DNA of 64,000 nucleotides from Sphingomonas_R arantia (GTDB lineage: Bacteria > Pseudomonadota > Alphaproteobacteria > Sphingomonadales > Sphingomonadaceae): the NCBI RefSeq assembly GCF_042682045.1, contig NZ_JBHUGS010000002.1, positions 930,001 to 994,000 on the forward strand, in the 5' to 3' direction. Made by a program: the position numbers and the translations under genes. Positions 47,059 through 55,954 of this stretch are shown piece after piece; positions within the stretch are counted from its first letter, which is position 1, and every line of letters starts with the position of its first letter. The notes beneath the pieces are model-generated. The model searched no databases. It worked only from the letters and a program-made list of their open reading frames with translations, and had not been told where the DNA came from.

Positions 47059-47390
47059 CGTATGCGCAGACAAACGCCCCCTCTCCTTCAGGGGAGGGTT
47101 GGGTGGGGGCAACAGCACCGCCCGCTCTACGTCGCAACAACAAGCGATGACCCGCAACGACGGGTGAGACGAACCTCCTGATCCGTTTGGTTCGAGCCTG
47201 TCGAGAACCCTGCGCAGGGTTCTCGACAGGCTCGAACCAAACGGGCTGGGCGGTAACGCGATCGGAGGTCGCTCACCGACCCGTTCATGCAACACCACAC
47301 CCTTAACCCGCTCTTCACCGTCTCTTTACGCCCCCCGATGTACACATCCTCGCACGCCCTACGGCGGCAAGACGGACGGAGCGTACACCA
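47059..47390. other. Intergenic region after the rpoD terminator
   Basis: It contains a CCCTCTCC...GGGGAGGG short inverted repeat (about 47076-47098) and palindrome copy 3 (47183-47244). No open frame with protein character was found. Confidence 0.6.
47183..47244. repeat. Perfect 62-bp palindrome, copy 3
   Basis: Two exact 31-nt arms (47183-47213 and 47214-47244) with no spacer; core GTTCGAGCCTGTCGAGAAC. The longest of the three copies. It lies between rpoD and the next plus-strand gene. Confidence 0.92.
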
Positions 47391-48041
47391 ATGGCCTCAC
47401 AGCCCACCCATCAGGCCAATCCGGGCAGTCTCGCGAAAGACCTCATCACGCTCGTCCAGCAGGACGGCAGCGCATCGCATGGCTGGGCCCAGGCCCTCCT
47501 CACAGGCGCCCCCCGCGACCTGTCCGACGCCGCGCATCAGTTCGCGGCACTCCACGCCCGCCACCCCGGCGTCATCGACCTCGCCGGCAACGTCGCGCTC
47601 CTCGCCCCGCTCGCCGACCGCATCGCCACCGCCTTCGCCGCCGAACGCGCCTACCTTGCCGCTTTGGTCGTCGCGGTCGGTCCGGTCCCCGGCACCCCCG
47701 GCCAGGCGCAGAGCGAAGCCGCGCTCGTCGCCCAGCGCCACGCGCTCGAAACGCTCGCCCAGTCCGACCGGACCGGCTGCGCCTGCGGCACCGTCACCGC
47801 CCTCCTGCTCGACTGGGCCGCAATCCGCCCCGTCCTCGACGCCGCCGCCCGCCACTTCGGCCTGACACCCCCGCCCAGCGACCTGCCCGACCCCACGACC
47901 CTGACCACGACGATCGACGCGGTCGAAGTCCCCCCGCTCGCCGGCCGCGCGGCCCAGTTTGGCGCACGCCAACTGCTGCTCCAGCATAACGGCCTCTGGG
48001 ACCTGCTCGAAGCCCGCGCCCACGCCCGCGGCTCCGCCTGA
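47391..48041 (+). CDS. Conserved-looking hypothetical protein, 216 aa
   Basis: An Ala/Leu-rich, helical protein with no signal peptide and no membrane helix. A four-helix-bundle-like stretch spans residues ~60-145 and contains a CAC motif (Cys129, Cys131). The C-terminal part is rich in Pro. It has normal codon use for this genome, so it is probably a real gene, but I do not recognise the family. GGACGGAG lies upstream of the ATG. 69 bp before the MoxR gene. Confidence 0.65.
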   Translation: MASQPTHQANPGSLAKDLITLVQQDGSASHGWAQALLTGAPRDLSDAAHQFAALHARHPGVIDLAGNVALLAPLADRIATAFAAERAYLAALVVAVGPVPGTPGQAQSEAALVAQRHALETLAQSDRTGCACGTVTALLLDWAAIRPVLDAAARHFGLTPPPSDLPDPTTLTTTIDAVEVPPLAGRAAQFGARQLLLQHNGLWDLLEARAHARGSA

Positions 48042-48110
48042 TCGCTTGCGACACGCGCCGCCTGCGCCTATCGCACCCGCATTGACGTTTGCGGAAAGGA
48101 CCGGCGACCG

Positions 48111-48956
48111 ATGCGCTTCGAAGGCACAGCCGACTATGTCGCCACCGACGACCTGAAAGTCGCGGTCAACGCCGCCGTCACGCTCCGCCGCCCGCTGCTC
48201 GTCAAGGGCGAGCCCGGCACCGGCAAGACCGTCCTGGCGCACGAGATCGCGCGCGCCGCCAACGCACCGCTGATCCAGTGGCACGTGAAGTCCACCACCA
48301 AGGCGCAGCAGGGGCTTTACGAGTACGACGCCGTCGCCCGCCTGCGCGACGGCCAGCTCGGCGACGCCCGCGTCCACGACATCGCCAACTATATCCGCCG
48401 CGGCAAGCTGTGGGATGCGTTCGAAAGCCCCGTGCTGCCCGTCCTGCTGATCGACGAGATCGACAAGGCCGACATCGAATTTCCCAATGACCTGTTGCAG
48501 GAACTCGATCGCATGGCGTTCGACGTCTACGAAACCGGCCAGACCATAACGGCGCGCGAACGGCCGATCGTCGTCATCACGTCGAACAACGAAAAGGAAC
48601 TGCCCGACGCGTTCCTGCGGCGTTGCTTCTTCCACTACATCAAATTCCCCGATCGCGGCACGATGCAGGCGATCATCGACGTCCATTTCCCCGGCATCCA
48701 GACGATGCTCGTCACCCGCGCGATGGACATCTTCTACGAGATTCGCGACGTCCCCGGCCTGAAGAAGAAGCCTTCGACCAGCGAACTGCTCGACTGGCTC
48801 AAACTTCTGCTGGCCGAGGACATGCCGCTCGAGGTGCTGCAATCGCGCGATACGCGCAGCGCCATCCCCCCGCTCCACGGCGCGCTGCTCAAGAACGAAC
48901 AGGACGTGATGCTGTTCGAACGGCTCGCCTTCCTCGCACGGAGACAGGGCGCATGA
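48111..48956 (+). CDS. MoxR-family AAA+ ATPase
   Basis: A 281-residue ATPase. Walker A is GEPGTGKT (33-40), Walker B LLIDEIDKAD, sensor 1 VITSNNEKELPDAFLRRC. The C-terminal lid is short. MoxR proteins act as chaperones or activators of metal enzymes with VWA-domain partners. One such partner is encoded two genes downstream, and the next gene is coupled by ATGA. The product it matures is not evident from the neighbourhood. Confidence 0.92.
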   Translation: MRFEGTADYVATDDLKVAVNAAVTLRRPLLVKGEPGTGKTVLAHEIARAANAPLIQWHVKSTTKAQQGLYEYDAVARLRDGQLGDARVHDIANYIRRGKLWDAFESPVLPVLLIDEIDKADIEFPNDLLQELDRMAFDVYETGQTITARERPIVVITSNNEKELPDAFLRRCFFHYIKFPDRGTMQAIIDVHFPGIQTMLVTRAMDIFYEIRDVPGLKKKPSTSELLDWLKLLLAEDMPLEVLQSRDTRSAIPPLHGALLKNEQDVMLFERLAFLARRQGA

Positions 48957-49519
48957 AGATCACCACCCTCCCCGCACTCGACGCCGCCCGCGACGCGGCG
49001 CGGTCCGAAGTCCACAAGCGCGCGTTCAAGGCGGGGGCCAAGGCCGCCGAACCGCTCGGCCTCGCCACCTCGATCTGGGGCGAAACGGTGACCGACCTGA
49101 TCACCGACATCCAGGACACCTTCCAGCTGACCCCCGAACAGCGCGCCGCGATCGAGCCGCAGCTGCTCCACGGCCTCGGCGAACTCATCACCCACTACGC
49201 GCCCGCCACGGTCAAGGCCGGCACGCTCGCCACCGTCATGGCGACGCTCCGCGGCTCCTCTCTGGCCCGCAAGGCCGCGAACGGCGTGGCCGCACGTGCC
49301 GCGACCCGGATCGGCGGCCGCGTCGCGCGCCATGCCGGCGCCGGCGGCCTGGCGGCCCGTGCCGTCCTGCGCCGCGCCTGGGTCGTGCCGCTCGCGCTCG
49401 GCGGCGGCACGGGCGCTCTGTACGAGGTACTCGGCCGGCGCTGCATCAACGCCTGCTACGACCATCTCCACGCCACGATCGCCGGCCCCGCACCCGCCGC
49501 CATCGGCGCCCCGGTCTGA
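48953..49519 (+). CDS. Uncharacterised protein between MoxR and VWA genes, 188 aa
   Basis: The N-terminal ~100 residues are soluble and helical (TSIWGETVTDLITDIQDTF, LTPEQRAAIEPQLLHGLGEL). The second half is Ala/Gly/Arg rich (ARAATRIGGRVARHAG) with one moderately hydrophobic segment (AWVVPLALGGGTGALYEVL, ~143-161) and two Cys residues near the C-terminus. No family recognised. The ATG at 48953 overlaps the MoxR stop, implying a role with MoxR and VWA. Confidence 0.6.
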   Translation: MKITTLPALDAARDAARSEVHKRAFKAGAKAAEPLGLATSIWGETVTDLITDIQDTFQLTPEQRAAIEPQLLHGLGELITHYAPATVKAGTLATVMATLRGSSLARKAANGVAARAATRIGGRVARHAGAGGLAARAVLRRAWVVPLALGGGTGALYEVLGRRCINACYDHLHATIAGPAPAAIGAPV

Positions 49520-49529
49520 TCCCCACCCC

Positions 49530-50708
49530 ATGTTCCTGAACTTCCTGGATGCGTTGCGCAGCGCCGGCATCCCGGTCGGCATGAAGGAGCATCTCGTCCT
49601 GCTCGAGGCGCTCGACGCCGACGTCATCGCGCACCGGCCGGAGGAGTTCTACTATCTGTCGCGCGCGATCTACGTAAAGGACGAGAGCCTGTTCGACCGG
49701 TTCGACCAGGTGTTCGCGAGGATTTTCCGCGGCGTCTCGTCCGGCCCAGAGACGGACGCGCAGGCGATCCCCGAGGACTGGTTGCGGCAGGTCGCCGAGC
49801 GCTATCTCTCGCCCGAGGAGATGGCGAAGATCAACGCGCTCGGCGACTGGGACACGTTGATGCAGACGCTGCGCGACAGGCTGACGGAGCAGCAGGAGCG
49901 CCACGAAGGCGGGTCGAAATGGATCGGCACCGGCGGCACCTCGCCCTTCGGCCATGGCGGCTACAACCCCAAAGGCATTCGGATCGGCGGCGAGGGCCGC
50001 CACGGCCGCGCGGTGAAGGTGTGGGACCGCCGCGAATTCCGCAACCTGGACGACAGCCGCGAACTCGGCACCCGCAACATCAAGGTCGCACTCCGCCGCC
50101 TCCGCCGCTTCGCCCGGACCGGCGGCGTCGACGAACTCGACATGGACGCGACGATCGACGGCACCGCGCGCCAGGGCTGGCTCGACGTCCGGATGCGCCC
50201 CGAACGCCGCAATGCCATCAAGCTGCTGCTGTTCCTCGACATCGGCGGGTCGATGGACGGCCATGTGAAGCTGTGCGAGGAACTGTTCTCCGCCGCCACC
50301 GCGGAGTTCAAGCATCTCGAATTCTTCTACTTCCACAACTGCATCTACGAAGGCGTGTGGAAGGACAACAGCCGTCGCTTCACCGAACGCACGCCAACCT
50401 GGGACATCCTCCACCGCTTCGGCCACGACTATAAGCTCGTGATCGTCGGCGACGCTGCGATGAGCCCCTACGAGATCCAGGTCCCCGGCGGCTCCGTCGA
50501 GCATATGAACGAGGAGTCCGGTGCGACCTGGATCGAGCGGCTGACCCGCGTCTATCCCAGCGCCGCCTGGCTCAACCCCGCCCCGCGCTCGCATTGGGAC
50601 TATTCGCAGTCCACCGCCATCCTGCGCAACCTGATGGGCGACCGCATGTACCCGCTGACGCTTGCGGGTCTCGACGACGCGATGCGCGCGCTGACCCGCA
50701 AAAGCTGA
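49530..50708 (+). CDS. VWA domain-containing CoxE-like protein
   Basis: A 392-residue protein. The N-terminal half is the CoxE-type helical region (MFLNFLDALRSAGIPVGMKE, SRAIYVKDESLFDRFDQVF). A Gly-rich linker (130-160) follows. The VWA domain has LLFLDIGGSMDGH at its metal site (Asp237, Ser241, with Gly in place of the usual first Ser) and later VIVGDAAMSPYE. It is the typical partner of a MoxR ATPase. The ATG at 49530 gives the family start. Confidence 0.9.
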   Translation: MFLNFLDALRSAGIPVGMKEHLVLLEALDADVIAHRPEEFYYLSRAIYVKDESLFDRFDQVFARIFRGVSSGPETDAQAIPEDWLRQVAERYLSPEEMAKINALGDWDTLMQTLRDRLTEQQERHEGGSKWIGTGGTSPFGHGGYNPKGIRIGGEGRHGRAVKVWDRREFRNLDDSRELGTRNIKVALRRLRRFARTGGVDELDMDATIDGTARQGWLDVRMRPERRNAIKLLLFLDIGGSMDGHVKLCEELFSAATAEFKHLEFFYFHNCIYEGVWKDNSRRFTERTPTWDILHRFGHDYKLVIVGDAAMSPYEIQVPGGSVEHMNEESGATWIERLTRVYPSAAWLNPAPRSHWDYSQSTAILRNLMGDRMYPLTLAGLDDAMRALTRKS

Positions 50709-50760
50709 CCATCTTCCTTACGCAACCGCTTCCTAACGGTTCGCGACTAGGACGGCGGTC

Positions 50761-51840
50761 ATGATCGCCCCGCCCCCGCCCGCCCGCCGTCTTGTCGAAC
50801 TCGACGCCCTGCGCGGGCTGGCGGCGCTGGCCGTCATGCTGTTCCACTACACCACGCGCTACACCGAGATGTACCCCGCCGCCCCGCAGCCAGTCTGGGC
50901 GGTGCCTTGGGGCCATCACGGCGTCGAGCTGTTCTTCGCGATCAGCGGGTTCGTCATCTTCGTGACGCTCGACCGCAGCCGCACGCTGGCCGACTTCGCC
51001 GTATCGCGTGTCTCGCGGCTGTTCCCGGCCTACTGGACCGCGATTCTGCTGACCTCGCTCGTCATGCTGCTCGCCGGCCAATACGACCTGCTCCGCACCC
51101 CGGCGGAGATCTTGGTCAACCTGACGATGCTGCAGGGCTTCCTCCGCGTCGCCCCGGTCGACGCCGCCTACTGGACGCTGTCGATCGAACTGGCGTTCTA
51201 CGCCGTCATGGCGGTGATCTGGCGGCTTGGCCTGTTCCGCCACATCGGCGTGGTGCTGATCGGCTGGCTGCTGCTCCCCTGGATCTGGACCTACGCGCCC
51301 GCGCTGACCGGCCACACCCCGTCCTGGCTGCTCGGCCTCCTGCTGATCCAGGCGCAGATTCCTTGGTTCGCGATCGGCATCGCTGCCTACCGGCTGCGTT
51401 TGGGGTCCGGCGGCGGGGGCGGTTGGGCTTACCCCGTGATCGCCTTCGCGCTGGTCACGATCGCCGCCTGCCAGGGCCTGTCCGCGCTATGGGTCGCGGT
51501 GCCGGTCACGCTCGTCATGGTCACCGTCGCGACACGCGGCCTCCGCGCGCTACGCTGGCCGCCGCTCGTCTGGCTCGGCACCATCTCCTACAGCCTGTAC
51601 CTGCTCCACCAGAATATCGGCCACGTCCTGATCGCCGCACTCGAACGACGTGGCACGGCCCCCTCTCTGGCGATCGCGATTACCATCATAGTCGCCATCG
51701 CACTCGCCGCTGCGGTGAGTTACGCGATAGAACGCCCCGTCCTGCACGCCGTCCGCCATCTCTGGTCGCGCGTCAGGCGACGCGGTGGATCACCCCCCCC
51801 GCCATTGGCGACGGCGCCCCGGTCGTCCCCGGAAAGCTGA
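50761..51840 (+). CDS. Acyltransferase 3 family membrane protein
   Basis: A 359-residue protein with about ten transmembrane helices. It opens LVELDALRGLAALAVMLFHY with the catalytic-type His, then GVELFFAISGFVIF and RLFPAYW, all Acyl_transf_3 hallmarks, and IELAFYAVMAV in the middle. Such enzymes acylate surface sugars or lipids; the acceptor is unknown. The last 68 bp overlap the convergent anmK gene. Confidence 0.92.
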   Translation: MIAPPPPARRLVELDALRGLAALAVMLFHYTTRYTEMYPAAPQPVWAVPWGHHGVELFFAISGFVIFVTLDRSRTLADFAVSRVSRLFPAYWTAILLTSLVMLLAGQYDLLRTPAEILVNLTMLQGFLRVAPVDAAYWTLSIELAFYAVMAVIWRLGLFRHIGVVLIGWLLLPWIWTYAPALTGHTPSWLLGLLLIQAQIPWFAIGIAAYRLRLGSGGGGGWAYPVIAFALVTIAACQGLSALWVAVPVTLVMVTVATRGLRALRWPPLVWLGTISYSLYLLHQNIGHVLIAALERRGTAPSLAIAITIIVAIALAAAVSYAIERPVLHAVRHLWSRVRRRGGSPPPPLATAPRSSPES

Positions 51841-52861
51841 TCGGCAGCCCCGCCAGCGTCCGCACCGCCATATAGGCGAAGCCCTCCGCCTCGGTCGCAT
51901 CACCGTCCCACCCCATCGCCTCGATCGGTTCCGCTGCGATCCCCGCCCGCTCGCCGATCATCCGCATCAGCGTGGCATTGTGCCGCCCGCCGCCCGCCAC
52001 GAACAGCCGCAGCGGCCGCGCCGGCACCTGACGCAGCGCCAGAGCCACCGTCTCGGCCGTAAACGCGGTCAACGTCGCCGCCCCGTCCGCCGGCGACAGC
52101 CCACGCGCCGGCTGCATCGAGAAATCCGCCCGATCGAGCGACTTCGGCGCCGGCAGGTCGAACCACGGCGTATCGAGCATCCCGCCCAGCACGCTCTCGT
52201 CCACCCGCCCCGACCCGGCCAGCATCCCGCCGGCGTCATGGCTCACCCCCGCCTCCGCCAGCATCCAGTCGTCGATCAGCGCGTTTGCCGGCCCGGTATC
52301 GAACGCGATCAGACCGCCGTCCTCGCCGATCCACGTCAGGTTGCCGACCCCGCCAAGGTTCAGCACCGCCACCGGCCGCGGCAAATGCGCGCACAACGCC
52401 GCATGATAGACCGGGATCAGCGGCGCCCCCTGCCCGCCCGCCGCGACATCGGCCGCGCGGAAATCGGACACCACCGTGATCCCGACCATCTCCGCCAGCG
52501 CCGCCCCGTCGCCGATCTGCCAGGTCCAGCCACGGTCCGGCCGGTGCGCTACCGTCTGCCCATGGAACCCCACCACCGCCACGTCGGCAGCCGCCACGCC
52601 CGCCTCGGCCAGCAACTGCCGCACGGCCAGCGCATGGCGGTTCGTCACCATCTCGGCCGCCGCCATCACCGGCGGGCTGGCGCGCGGCCGTTCGAACTGC
52701 AACGCCAGCGCGGACGCCTCACGCAGTTGATCGCGCATCTGTTCGGAATAAGGATCGCTGCGGAACGCGACCGGCCGGACATGGCCCTCGCCGTCGGTCT
52801 CAACCAACGCCGCGTCGATCCCGTCGAGCGACGTCCCGGACATCAATCCGATCGCCAGCAC
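51773..52861 (-). CDS. anmK: Anhydro-N-acetylmuramic acid kinase
   Basis: A 362-residue murein-recycling kinase that converts anhydro-MurNAc to MurNAc 6-phosphate. It has LAIGLMSGTSLDGIDAALVE at the start, GFHGQTVAHRP, LNLGGVGNLTW and FDTGPANALIDDW, all AnmK motifs. The GTG at 52861 is preferred. An ATG at 52930 would add a low-complexity leader and overlap the divergent tyrS start. Overlaps the acyltransferase 3' end. Confidence 0.93.
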   Translation of the reverse strand: MLAIGLMSGTSLDGIDAALVETDGEGHVRPVAFRSDPYSEQMRDQLREASALALQFERPRASPPVMAAAEMVTNRHALAVRQLLAEAGVAAADVAVVGFHGQTVAHRPDRGWTWQIGDGAALAEMVGITVVSDFRAADVAAGGQGAPLIPVYHAALCAHLPRPVAVLNLGGVGNLTWIGEDGGLIAFDTGPANALIDDWMLAEAGVSHDAGGMLAGSGRVDESVLGGMLDTPWFDLPAPKSLDRADFSMQPARGLSPADGAATLTAFTAETVALALRQVPARPLRLFVAGGGRHNATLMRMIGERAGIAAEPIEAMGWDGDATEAEGFAYMAVRTLAGLPISFPGTTGAPSPMAGGVIHRVA

Positions 52862-52918
52862 GCTACCCCCAATCCCGCTACCCACCGCCCCGTTCCCCGT
52901 GCTAGACGCCCGCGCGCC

Positions 52919-54124
52919 ATGACCGCTCATAAATCCGAACTCCTGCGCCTACTCGATAGCCGCGGCTACATCCACCAGACGACGGACGCGACCGCGCTCG
53001 ATGCGCTCGCCTGCACCGGCGTCGTGCCCGGCTACATCGGGTTCGATCCGACCGCGCCCTCGCTCCACGTCGGCAGCCTGGTCCAGATCATGCTGCTCCG
53101 CCGCCTGCAACAAGCGGGGCACAAGCCGATCGTGCTGATGGGCGGCGGCACCGGCAAGATCGGCGACCCGAGCTTCAAGGACGAGGCGCGCAAGCTGCTG
53201 ACCGGCGATACGCTGGCCACCAACGTCGCCTCGATCCGCCGCATCTTCGAACGTTTCCTGACGTTCGGCGACGGCCCGACCGACGCGGTCATGCTCGACA
53301 ATGCCGAATGGCTCGACGCGCTCCAGTACATCCCGTTCCTGCGCGACATCGGCCAGCATTTCTCGATCAACCGGATGCTCAGCTTCGATTCGGTCAAGCT
53401 CCGGCTCGACCGCGAACAGTCTCTCAGCTTCCTCGAATTCAACTACATGATCCTGCAGGCCTACGACTTCCTCGAACTGTCGCGCCGCGCCGGCTGCCGG
53501 TTGCAGATGGGCGGGTCGGACCAGTGGGGCAACATCGTCAACGGCATCGAACTGGCCCGCCGCGTCGACGGAACGGAGGTGTTCGGCATCACCACCCCGC
53601 TGCTTACCACTGCCGACGGCGCCAAGATGGGCAAGACCGTCTCCGGTGCCGTGTGGCTGCACGAGGACCAGCTGCCGCACTACGACTACTGGCAATTTTG
53701 GCGCAACACCGACGACCGCGACGTCGGCCGCTTCCTCCGCCTGTTCACGGACTTGCCGCTGGACGAGATCGCGAGGCTTGAGGCGCTGGAAGGCGCGGAG
53801 ATCAACGCCGCGAAGAAGGTGCTGGCGGATGCGGCAACGACGCTCTGTCGCGGGGCCGACGCCGCCGTCGAAGCAGCCGAAACGGCACGACGGACCTTCG
53901 AGGAAGGCAGCGCCGGCGCATCCCTTCCCACGATCGCCGGCCCGATCGGCGTCGTCGAAGCGCTGGTTGCCCTGGGTTTCGCTACATCCAACGGCGAAGC
54001 CCGCCGCAAGATCGGCGAAGGCGCGGTCAAGTTCGACGGCACTGCAGTCACCGAACCAAGCCAGACCCTTACCGCCGGCCGCCTCTCGCTAGGCAAGAAG
54101 AAGCACGCGCTGATCACCGCCTGA
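52919..54124 (+). CDS. tyrS: Tyrosyl-tRNA synthetase
   Basis: A 401-residue class I synthetase. The HIGH-type motif is SLHVGSL, and the KMSKS-type motif is KMGKTVSG. YIGFDPTAPSLHVG and QMGGSDQWGNIVNG bind tyrosine and ATP. The C-terminal S4-like RNA domain has FATSNGEARRKIGEGAV. Divergent from anmK with a 57-bp gap. Confidence 0.97.
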   Translation: MTAHKSELLRLLDSRGYIHQTTDATALDALACTGVVPGYIGFDPTAPSLHVGSLVQIMLLRRLQQAGHKPIVLMGGGTGKIGDPSFKDEARKLLTGDTLATNVASIRRIFERFLTFGDGPTDAVMLDNAEWLDALQYIPFLRDIGQHFSINRMLSFDSVKLRLDREQSLSFLEFNYMILQAYDFLELSRRAGCRLQMGGSDQWGNIVNGIELARRVDGTEVFGITTPLLTTADGAKMGKTVSGAVWLHEDQLPHYDYWQFWRNTDDRDVGRFLRLFTDLPLDEIARLEALEGAEINAAKKVLADAATTLCRGADAAVEAAETARRTFEEGSAGASLPTIAGPIGVVEALVALGFATSNGEARRKIGEGAVKFDGTAVTEPSQTLTAGRLSLGKKKHALITA

Positions 54125-54134
54125 CAGGGTAGTG

Positions 54135-54310
54135 CCCCGGCGGAGGCCGGGGCCCAGGAGAAACGGTGACGTCTAGGCCCCGGCCTCCGCCGGGGAACGC
54201 ACCCGCGTCACGCTTCAAACCGTCCCCCCGCGGACGCGGGGGTCCAACTCGGTTCCTGGGACGACCATCGAAACAAGAAGAAGACTGGATCCCCGCCTAC
54301 GCGGGGATGA
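54135..54310. repeat. Cluster of G/C-rich inverted repeats between tyrS and trxB
   Basis: An exact 20-bp inverted pair (54135-54154 and 54176-54195, CCCCGGCGGAGGCCGGGGCC type) is followed by two further hairpins (around 54221-54244 and 54290-54308). The first unit is identical to that behind gyrA. It lies between convergent genes and may also terminate transcription. Confidence 0.85.
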
Positions 54311-54341
54311 GAGGGCAGCGGATTACGCCCCCCGAACAACC

Positions 54342-55307
54342 TTACTCTGCAGCCACCCGCACAAAATCCGCCTCGGCCAAGAACCGCTCCGCATCCAGCG
54401 CAGCCATGCACCCCGTGCCCGCAGCCGTAATCGCCTGCCGGTAATGCTTGTCCATCACGTCACCGCACGCAAACACACCTTCGGTGTTCGTCCGCGTCGT
54501 CCCAGGCTGCACCTCCAGATACCCGTCATCGTCGGTATCGAGATGCCCCTTGAACAGCTCGGTCGACGGATGATGCCCGATCGCCACGAACCCGCCGTCC
54601 ACCGGCAGCCGCTCGATCTCGCCCGTCACCGTATCGCGCAGGTCGAGCGCCACCAGACCTTCGGTCCCGCCGCCGTCCACGAACTCGGCCACTTCGCGGT
54701 TCCACAGCACGTTCACGTTGGGATGCGCGAACAGCCGCTCCTGCAGGATCTTCTCCGCACGCAACGTATCGCGGCGGTGGATCAGCGTGACGTGATGGCT
54801 ATGATTGGTCAGGTACAACGCCTCCTCGACCGCGGTATTGCCGCCGCCGATGACCGCCACCTTCTTCCCCCGGTAGAAGAACCCGTCGCACGTCGCACAG
54901 GCCGACACGCCCTTGCCGCGCAACGCCGTCTCGCTCTCCAGCCCCAGCCAGCGCGCCTGCGCGCCCGTCGCGATCACCAGCGTATCGCCGGAATAGATCG
55001 TGCCATCGTCGCCCACCAGCCGGAACGGCCGCTGCGACAGGTCGACCGACACGATCTGGTCCCACATCATCGTCGCGCCGACATGCTCGGCCTGCGCCTG
55101 CATCTGGTCCATCAGCCACGGGCCCTGGATCACGTCCTTGAACCCCGGGTAGTTCTCGACGTCGGTCGTGGTCATCAACTGACCACCCGGCTGGATCCCC
55201 TGCACCACGATCGGCGCCAGTCCCGCGCGCGCGCCATAGATGGCCGCGGACAGCCCGGCAGGACCGGACCCGAGGATGAGCATGCGGGTGGAATGAACGG
55301 CGGCCAT
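54342..55307 (-). CDS. trxB: Thioredoxin-disulfide reductase
   Basis: A 321-residue NADPH/FAD enzyme. The FAD motif is ILGSGPAGLSAAIYGARA. The redox pair Cys137/Cys140 is in CATCDGFF. The NADP motif is VIGGGNTAVEEA. The C-terminus has the FAD-binding GVFACGDV and the Ala/Gly helix. Followed on its strand by a repeat cluster. Confidence 0.97.
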   Translation of the reverse strand: MAAVHSTRMLILGSGPAGLSAAIYGARAGLAPIVVQGIQPGGQLMTTTDVENYPGFKDVIQGPWLMDQMQAQAEHVGATMMWDQIVSVDLSQRPFRLVGDDGTIYSGDTLVIATGAQARWLGLESETALRGKGVSACATCDGFFYRGKKVAVIGGGNTAVEEALYLTNHSHHVTLIHRRDTLRAEKILQERLFAHPNVNVLWNREVAEFVDGGGTEGLVALDLRDTVTGEIERLPVDGGFVAIGHHPSTELFKGHLDTDDDGYLEVQPGTTRTNTEGVFACGDVMDKHYRQAITAAGTGCMAALDAERFLAEADFVRVAAE

Positions 55308-55408
55308 GGTAACTCCGGTGATCGATATCTTGCGCGGGAGATAGGAGGACGCGACGCCAAACCCAAGCGGAACCTACGGCCGAGACCGCACCCCGCCCTC
55401 CTCAAACA

Positions 55409-55494
55409 CGTCATCCCGGCGAAGGCCGAGATCTCCCTTCGGTAAAGAGCGCCCCCCCAGCCCAAGGGGGATCCCGGCCTTCGCCGGGATGACG
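55409..55494. repeat. Paired inverted repeat between trxB and rplS
   Basis: Near-perfect arms of about 30 nt: CGTCATCCCGGCGAAGGCC at 55409 onward and its reverse complement ending at 55494, with a ~25-nt centre. Same family as 58916-59000. Confidence 0.85.
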
Positions 55495-55511
55495 AAGCGT
55501 GGCACACAAAG

Positions 55512-55542
55512 AAAAAGGCGCCGAGGTCACCCCCCGCGCCTT
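55512..55542 (-). terminator. Rho-independent terminator of rplS
   Basis: On the minus strand a 7-bp stem (AAGGCGC with GCGCCTT, 55542-55536 with 55521-55515) is extended by the intervening G/C and followed by TTTTTCTTT. It lies 23 bp after the rplS stop. Confidence 0.8.
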
Positions 55543-55564
55543 CGTCAACTCAGCCGTGAAATCC

Positions 55565-55954
55565 TCAAGCTTCGGTCGCGGCCTTGGCCGGGCGCGGATC
55601 GCGGCGCTCGGCGATACGGGCCGACTTGCCGGTGCGGCCGCGCAGATAATACAGCTTCGCGCGACGCACGACGCCGCGGCGCACGACGTCGATCGAATCG
55701 ATGTTCGGCGAGTAGAGCGGGAACACGCGCTCCACGCCTTCGCCGAAGCTGATCTTGCGGACGGTGAAGGACGAACCCATGCCACGCTGTGCGCGGGCGA
55801 TGCAGACGCCTTCATAATACTGTACGCGGGTCCGCTCGCCTTCGACCACCTTCACGCCGACCTTGACGGTATCGCCGGGACGGAACTGGGGGATGGCGCG
55901 TGCCGCGGTGTACTTTTCGATCTGCTCTGCTTCGAGCGTCTGGATGAGGTTCAT
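55565..55954 (-). CDS. rplS: 50S ribosomal protein L19
   Basis: A 129-residue protein. FRPGDTVKVGVKVVEGERTR, then QYYEGVCIARA and SFTVRKISFGEGVERVFPLYSP are canonical L19, with KLYYLRGRTGKSARI near the end. A short basic/Ala tail follows. Its ATG overlaps the trmD stop as ATGA. Confidence 0.97.
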   Translation of the reverse strand: MNLIQTLEAEQIEKYTAARAIPQFRPGDTVKVGVKVVEGERTRVQYYEGVCIARAQRGMGSSFTVRKISFGEGVERVFPLYSPNIDSIDVVRRGVVRRAKLYYLRGRTGKSARIAERRDPRPAKAATEA

